Below, one piece after another: positions 57,198 through 64,000 of a stretch of 64,000 nt of DNA. Under the pieces are notes generated by a model. That model was not told the origin of the DNA and made no database searches. It saw nothing but the letters and a program-made list of their open reading frames with translations. Origin of the DNA: Atrichornis clamosus (lineage: Eukaryota > Chordata > Aves > Passeriformes > Menuridae); contig WBMZ01010254.1 of the NCBI GenBank assembly GCA_013400975.1, forward strand, positions 434,001 to 498,000, given 5' to 3'. Within the stretch, counting starts at the first letter, position 1, and every line of letters starts with the position of its first letter. A program made the position numbers and the translations under genes.

Positions 57198-60100
57198 ACT
57201 TCCTCTCATGCCTATTTCAGGAGGGGAGGACTGGGCAGAGCTAAATTATCAGCTCCTATTCTAATTCAGGCTGCAGACACGGCTGAGTGTGGGATTATGT
57301 GCTATTGCACATCTGAGCCTCTGCTCCCAAAGAATGAACTGGACCCCAGAATTTCAAAGCACATGCATATGTATATATTTATCTACTGAGCAAAACAACA
57401 ATATCTGCAATGCCTTTTATTTGCCTTCCGGGTTTTGAGATTTAAAGACTTGTATTTTCTGGCTTTTCTTTGCAATCCTAAAAGACAGCCTATTCTTATT
57501 TTTTAAATGGAAGTTGTGAGTTATACAATTATATGACTCAAGCCTGGAGTACTTAAAGAAGACAGGAAAAAAGCTAGTGTGAATTCCCCAACTCTTACAA
57601 ATACCAGAGGAATAAAAAATAAAAACCAATATCTTTGCAGCCTGGTAGAGAGCAGGTCCTGATCTTTCCTGCCACTGAACAGAAACCTCACAACTCCCAG
57701 TACCAGAAGGAAGGAGGACAGGATGGCTGCTTCCTTGCCCTGGGCTAGGCCATTATCCCTGGAATACCACCCTGCCCTCTCTGAATCAGGATGAACCCCC
57801 AGAGCAGCTGAGTGATGCTCAGACCCGTGGCGTGTGTGGCAGTGCTTCCCTCCATGCCAAGACACTCAGTTTTCTCCTTCCTGCTTTTTATGGAGTGTTT
57901 TCCCCTCCTCATGCTTCCCAGCCTTCCTTTCTGTTCTTTTCTCCCCCAGCTCTGGCAGTGTGCAGAGCAGGACAGGTGCAAGGTCCTACAGACCACGTTC
58001 TGTGGCAGGACATGGAACCTGATGTAAACTTATCCCAGCTTGCAGACCTGATGGAGGGCAGGGAGGCTCCTAAAACTGTGGGAGGAACGAATTATCCGGC
58101 TCTGTGCAAGAGCAGCACCCAGAGGCCTCCACTACAAGTGCATGTTTATCTCACTCACATCTGTCCCTGCACCAGCCCTGCTTGTCCCTGCTCCTTCCAC
58201 TGCCACTCACAAAGCCCAGAGGCTGCCCAATCCCATCTCCGGACACAGGGAGAAGCGAGTCCGTGCCGGGGTGTCTTTCTGCAGCTCTGATATTGTTCCT
58301 GGTTTAACCTATTCCCAACAGGAGATGCCCTGGGTATTCCCACTTCTCTGCCCGTCCCTCCTTGCCCCACTGATCCCTGTCTCTGGGAGGGCAGCTGGTG
58401 GCTGTATTTAAAGCCTCAATCTTCCTGGGCACTGGAGCGTGCCCGGCAGCGCACTCATCGCCGGGGCCGAGTTTCACTGACGGATTGTTTTCTGATTCTG
58501 TTTGGCATTTTATCCCGGCTGCATAGAAAACTTATTATGAAATCATGTTTGTGTTCCATAGATTATATCTGTGGCTCGCTGCGGTGGGAGCGCAGAGCAC
58601 GGCAGGCAGAGTCGGGGGGCCAAGGTGACAGGGACTGGGCTGTGCTGCAGGCGTGCTGCTGGCAGGGGACAAAATGAGAGGCCCTTGGTCAGCCATGGGT
58701 TGTCCTGGGGGTAGGATGGGTAGGATGACTGTTAATAGTTAGCTGTTGCAATTCTCCTGGACAGATTCACGCCATATGCCACAAATAAATGTTGTAAACA
58801 GAGAATAGCTTCATATTAAGTGACTGCTACAGTCCCCGCTGCTATTAAAAATCTGTTAGTCTTTCCCCTGGCTGGTCCCAGGCTAGAGCTGCTGTTCATT
58901 TGCACCTGTATGGACTTCAACAGCCTGTGATAGAACCAGAGAAAATCATTATTTAGGAATTTGGGTGTTACTTTTGGGTTCTGGGAGCAGTCAAGACCTG
59001 GCAGATGCAGTCTGCAAGGAGAGCACCTGAAGTGTCCCAGAGGTTTAGGACTATAGTTCTTCAAATGGCAAAATGTTGTGCCTGGAAGAGTGGGAGGTGG
59101 GCAGCTGTGACCCTGGTGTGTCCTTTTAGTGCCGTGGGTTGTGATATCAGGTGCTAAAGTCACTCTGTCCTTCCACCAACCCTCCATGTGAGCCAAAAAC
59201 GGGTGCCCTGTGATTTCAGCAATGCTCAGCACCAGGAGGGACACTTGGAGTTGCATGTGGCACAGAAATGGAGAAAAACCTTCCAACCATGGTTTTCCCC
59301 TGTTCCTCCCAGCTCCATTCCCTGTTCAGCTCCCAACAGTACACAGAGGGAATAACTGGGATATGATGGGTGGCACTGAACCTTCCTCCCCTCAGTCTCT
59401 CTCCTGGGGAGAGATAAAAACACAGGCTTGCATTTTATTGATTACTTGACAAAAACATTCCCAAAACAAGGAAGGTGTCCAGAGAGAAAGGTCAAGGAGC
59501 CAAAGAAAGTGTTGCCTCTGGAGAAACAATTAGGCATGGCTTCTTGGAGAAGTGGAAAACATGACAGTCTCCCTGTCTCCAGAGTTGTTTCTGGTCTCTA
59601 GACCAAGCATTTCAGGGGAGCTTCCTCTGTTTTCCCCACCCCTGAGCACAGACTGCTCTGCCACATTCTCCTGCCCAATTCATCTATAAGCAGGAAGCAC
59701 CCCCATGGGCAGGAGTTCACCACAAGATGCTGGTGCTGCAAGAGGCGCCACGTCAGTGGAGCTGCCCATCTGGAACAACCCCCATGTACCTCTCCATCTC
59801 ATTGACTCTTCGTTCCATTTCAGTCTCAGCTGAAATTGGATCTTTTATCTCTCCTCCCTTGCCTGTGACTCTTATTTTCCCCCTCATACTGTCTCTGCTG
59901 CTATTTATGATTTATTCTCTGTCTCTGCCCTGTTTAATGCTGCAAAATGGTTGGGAAGGTGGTTTCTGCGGATGGTGTTGCAGAAAGCAAAGGGATCCAG
60001 TCCTTTTCCCATTGCAGTGGGGCTGACTGGACACGTCCCAGCATCGTGGGAGGTGGGAATCCCACAGCAGCACCCTGCTTTCTTTCCTGCCCAATACAGC

Positions 60101-63100
60101 CAGGTGTGAAATGGCCACAGTTCCCTGGGGACACTGTCAGGGAGATGGTTACAGGGAATGCTCCAGGGTCTGGGGCTCCTCTCCTCGCAGTGAGCTTGGG
60201 GCATCGCCTCACTCCAAAAGGACTGAATGCCCTTTCCTGGAGGACTGTTTGGGATATTACATATGCCACAGTGCAGTCCTCATCCAGGCTCTGGAGAGCC
60301 CGCAGGTCCTAGGCTCTCAACATTTTGGGAAACTCTGGGATGTGAGGAGTCAGAGCAGCAGGACACCGTGGCTCTCTCTGCGAGTCTTCTTCCTACACTG
60401 GGATTTTTTATCACGAACGCCATGCTGCAGCTGGTTCTGGGAAGTCTTCTGCCCACACACTAAATAAATTCTGGTGTGGTGCTCTGCTTCTCTATGGAAA
60501 CCGTACTCTGCATCTCTCTCCATAGGATTTTTCTCATTTCAGGCTCCATAATAAATTAACGAGAAGATGTTTTCTTTACACCAGCCATAGGAGAGACACT
60601 TTTCTGTACTCGATTAATCTTTAGTGATCTATATTAAATATTTATCTGAAGAAACGAGGCCTGTATTGCAGCAACATTTTCTATTATGAGACTTTATCAT
60701 ATCAAAAGATATTTTCCTGGTGCTGACTCCTTCGTCTATACCCAGCCAGCATTTTCAATGGAAGGGTAACTTTTTTTTCCCCCTTTCTCTCCCAGTGACC
60801 TTTTCCGTCCATAACAAGCTGCTGATATGTTAGAATTTACTGGGTTATAAACATTTTTTATCGAGTAGGAGGGAGCTGGGTGATTTGGCACCAGCTTCCC
60901 TAATAAAACCCAGGGGAGAGGCTGCGATGTCTGACACCAATAAAGGCCTGGAAGAAGCTGCAACCTCCTGGGATGCTGGTCACGAATGACAAGGGGAGCT
61001 GGGGAGTGTCAGTCACGTAGCTTCGCTCTGCTGAGCCACTTCTGGAAGGAGTCCAGCTGGCTGGCACGGGAGAGGGAGCTGGGAGGGACCTGGTAAAAGA
61101 CTCCCCTGTTTTTTCCCAGCATTTCCGAATTGTGTGACTTATCACATGGAGCAGTGAACTGGGATTCCTAAACCTCTTTTTCAGCAACTGGGAAGTGGAG
61201 AGATACTAAACAGCTGAGATAACTAAGAAGGGATGAGGACCTTGTTGTTGGGGTCAGGTCCTGCAAGAACAGAGAGAACTCAGATCATAGTTTGATTTTG
61301 AAAAAGTGGATGGATTTTCCTACCTGAGGTGGACCTGGCATTGACTAGACATATTCAGAATTTTGGCTGATCTATTGAGGTAGTGCCAAAGGAAAACCCA
61401 GACACGGGATTCTGCTTGTGGTATCAGGTCCTGAACAAAAACACAGCCAAAAGAGATGGTCCAAGTTCACCAAAAGCTCAAAATCTACCACATCTCTGCT
61501 TTAACTGGTCAATAACTAACTCATTCCCCAAAAGCCTGAATAAATCTTCTGATGACTAGATATACACACATTATAAATGTTTAGTTCTGATAATATATGA
61601 CTGAGCTGTTATTTTGACAAATAGCTAGTGAATAATATATCTGATGAACTGCATAATATTTTAGTAATGATTAATTTATTCATTCAAAACAAACAAACAA
61701 AACCCAGCCTTTTCCCCTGCTATCCTAAGGAACTCTAATGGCTGCAAAGAGCTTTGAGATCCCTGGATGAGCCATGTCTGTTATTCCTCCTTTTATTCTT
61801 GTGTATTTCTAGCGATTTATTACCAGGGATAATAAATTCATGGCTTATGCTATGGACGGCCTCATTTAAAATTGTAGCAGATCCTGTTCAAAAGCTCCTG
61901 ATTTTGTAATGCCCTCTAAAATCTACAGGAATTTGGCACTTAGGCAGTTATGTACCCACACAATGGGTTAAAACACCTATTTGAAGTCTGGGCCAAGCCT
62001 GTGTGAAGCATTCTGACTGGAGACACAAGTGTTGTTGGGGATGCAGTCCCCAGGGTTAGTTACTACAGGATATTTACTACAGGACGCAGGTCTGTGAGAT
62101 TTAGTTGAGGATTGCCGTGGCTGTGGTTTTCCCTCACTCTCAATCCCATTCAGAAATACAATTCCTGTGAGTTCTCAGAGAAGATAAAGGACCAAAGAGC
62201 AGGAGCTCTTCCTCGGAGCTCTCCTGCACAGGCAGCTGATTGATTACGGATCGGAGGCCGCTCCAACTTCCCTTCCCACATGAAAAATTGAGAGCTCTTA
62301 AAAATTGAATAAAATATGCCATTCTAAGAGGGATTTTCACTGGCACGAGCACAATAGGAGGTAGTAGTGAGTTGCTCAATATTTCTGTGTGCGCTGGCTA
62401 ATCCTTTACTCCTCAGTCCCTGTGCACTGTCCCTGTGGCACCTGAGGATAACTCATCTGTAATTGGTAAGGGCTCCAGTTCTGTGTCTCCAGACAAAGCT
62501 TAAATCGTTCACGTTTGGGAGAGCTCCAGCGTCAGCTGTGGCTGGAGCTGCCCAGGAGAGGATTCCTTTTAGTAGCTGCTCTCAGGGATGCAGAAGCTGG
62601 CTTTGTTCCACGTTGGAAGAATCTGGAACAGCTTGCAATGTTTTCACTAGACAAAATTTTGTCAAAATAGCTCATTTCTTAGAACTCTTGCTTTCCCTAT
62701 AGTCACTGGTGACCAGAGAGGCCGGGATATCAAAAATGTGTTGAGTCCAATTCATCAGCCTGAAACACTACACTACTAACAAAATAAAGCATCTTGACAG
62801 AACCTTACTTGGGAGAAAATGTTTTTCTACCTCACTGAGACAATTTCATTGCAGAGACTTTGCATTCCTGTTACTTGTTTTCCTCCATCCCTGTAGAACT
62901 TCACCAGTTCTTCTCCCCTTTCAGTGCACAAGCCCTACTACTACGAGTGAAAATCCTACTTCAGTGGTACAAACACTTGCAAGACCTTGACAGAGAGCTG
63001 AGATACTTCTGTAGCAGCTCACAGACAGCAGCTGTGCATAGAAAATCCTCTCCTTTGGATGCTCACCCACAGTTGTGCAGGAGATTGTCACCAACAGAGC

Positions 63101-63671
63101 TGATATGTTCAAGGGGGAGATAAAGCACTGTCTGTTTTAAAGACCTGAGCCAAATATCTCAGTTCCCTGGAGTGAAAACAATAAACTGATTTTTATGACT
63201 CTTCTGCAGGAGAAAATTAAGTCCAAGCAGAGTTGGCAATTATCCTGTAAGCTTATTATATAGCAGTATTCAGCCTCTTGCACACTCTTGGTTCCTCTTT
63301 TGTTCCGTGCTGGAAGAGCCAGTAATTTCTGTCCCTTATTACAGAGCCCTTGCACAGGGAAGCATCCTCAGATTGCATTCAATCCACTGGACCTGTGCAA
63401 GATGCTGCAGACACCTCAGTACCCGTGTGCACCTCAAACATCCCCTGCTCCTGTGGGCACAGGGTCGTTTTTGAGGCTCTGCGGCCAGTACCAGCCCTGC
63501 TTGCTCTGCCACCTCCCCACCCTTCAGTGTGCGTGGCTCTTAAACAGAGTGACACAGCCTGAGTAACCCTGCATGGGGAAGGCGAGTGGGAGGGGTGATC
63601 CCCCTTCATCTTAGCACGCCAGCATTCCTGGGTTAGTGTGTGTAAATATTCCAGGAACATTGTTGTGGATG
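57198..63671 (-). other. BRINP1: BRINP1 intron 2, no gene or named repeat seen
   Basis: About 6.5 kb of apparently single-copy intron. I looked on the minus strand for the missing first coding exon (about 73 residues ending in an Arg split codon) and did not find it. CpG-retaining, repeat-free patches occur at about 58420-58620. AT-rich sequence lies around 61560-61690. Confidence 0.7.
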
Positions 63672-63819
63672 CCTCGTTCCTGGAAGTGCTCAAGGCCAGG
63701 TTGGACGGGGCTTGGAGCAACCTGTGATAGTGGAAGGTGTCCCTGCCCATGGAATTGGGGTTGGAACTGGATGATTTTTAAGATCCCTTCCAACCCAAAC
63801 CATTCTGTGTTTCTGTGAC
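63672..63819 (+). mobile_element. CR1 LINE 3' tail
   Basis: TGGAAGTGCTCAAGGCCAGG, TTGGACGGGGCTTGGAGC, GATAGTGGAAGGTGTCCC and the terminal CCCAAACCATTCTGTGTTTC TGTGA follow the CR1 pattern closely. A young-looking, 5'-truncated, non-coding copy, antisense to BRINP1. Confidence 0.96.
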
Positions 63820-64000
63820 GAACAAAGAGCCCCTGGGTGGTACACACACCCATAGAAACATTGGGACAATTTGTTTCAACATCCCAAAGATTTTCTCTCC
63901 TTTCAGATCAATTAATTTAATCTGAGATCATCACACAATTAACAAAACTTCAGTTGTGGCATTGCTAACCTAGCCAGAAGTGTCTGTTCCCTGTGCAATC
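63820..64000 (-). other. BRINP1: BRINP1 intron 2, window edge
   Basis: Plain sequence to the window end. If the gene structure follows other vertebrates, the start-codon exon lies further in this direction. Confidence 0.6.

Noticed and set aside
1..64000. CRISPR arrays, operons, prokaryotic promoters, tRNA or rRNA genes
   Set aside because: No regularly spaced repeats, polycistronic layout or RNA-gene consensus blocks were recognised by eye; the DNA is vertebrate.

Overview
This is vertebrate, very probably avian, nuclear DNA. The window holds a spliced gene with canonical GT-AG introns. It is dotted with short 5'-truncated CR1 LINE tails, most ending in ATTCTGTG-type termini, and it carries solo retroviral LTRs of the kind common in songbirds. 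Introns are a few kb long and low-GC DNA surrounds GC-rich exons. Nothing prokaryotic or viral-genome-like is present.

Only one gene is supported: BRINP1 (DBC1/DBCCR1), on the minus strand. Six coding exons can be joined without any reading-frame conflict: 44006-44196, 38440-38609, 37061-37166, 30490-30726, 25108-25330 and 18724-19864. Together they encode 688 residues plus a stop. The mammalian protein is 761 residues, and the missing part is almost exactly the 73 N-terminal residues (signal peptide and start). Those must lie in an exon beyond 64000. I number the exons 3-8 by analogy with the mammalian gene; this is inference. All residue numbers assume the 761-residue frame. The visible protein has the MACPF domain with its Y-G-T-H...G-G signature, two cysteine-rich clusters, and a long conserved C-terminal region.

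Layout: 1-18.5 kb is gene-poor DNA downstream of BRINP1, with a CR1 tail at the edge and one old CR1 fragment. 18.5-18.7 kb is a pyrimidine tract that the transcript reads as an A-rich 3' UTR. 18.7-44.2 kb is the exon-bearing body, with introns of about 1.3-6.3 kb. 44.2-64 kb is part of a long intron with CR1 copies and a nested pair of LTRs.

The most interesting observations are these: a solo LTR inserted into an older LTR with a readable 5-bp target duplication; strong G-quadruplex-type G-run clusters just inside the introns after exons 3 and 7, with a looser cluster after exon 5; an AG|GTAAC dual splice motif at the start of exon 5; the frame-neutral cysteine-rich exon 6; and an isolated ZNF143/Staf-type motif in intron 6. 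I found no undescribed biological system. Most of the rest is ordinary intergenic and intronic DNA.
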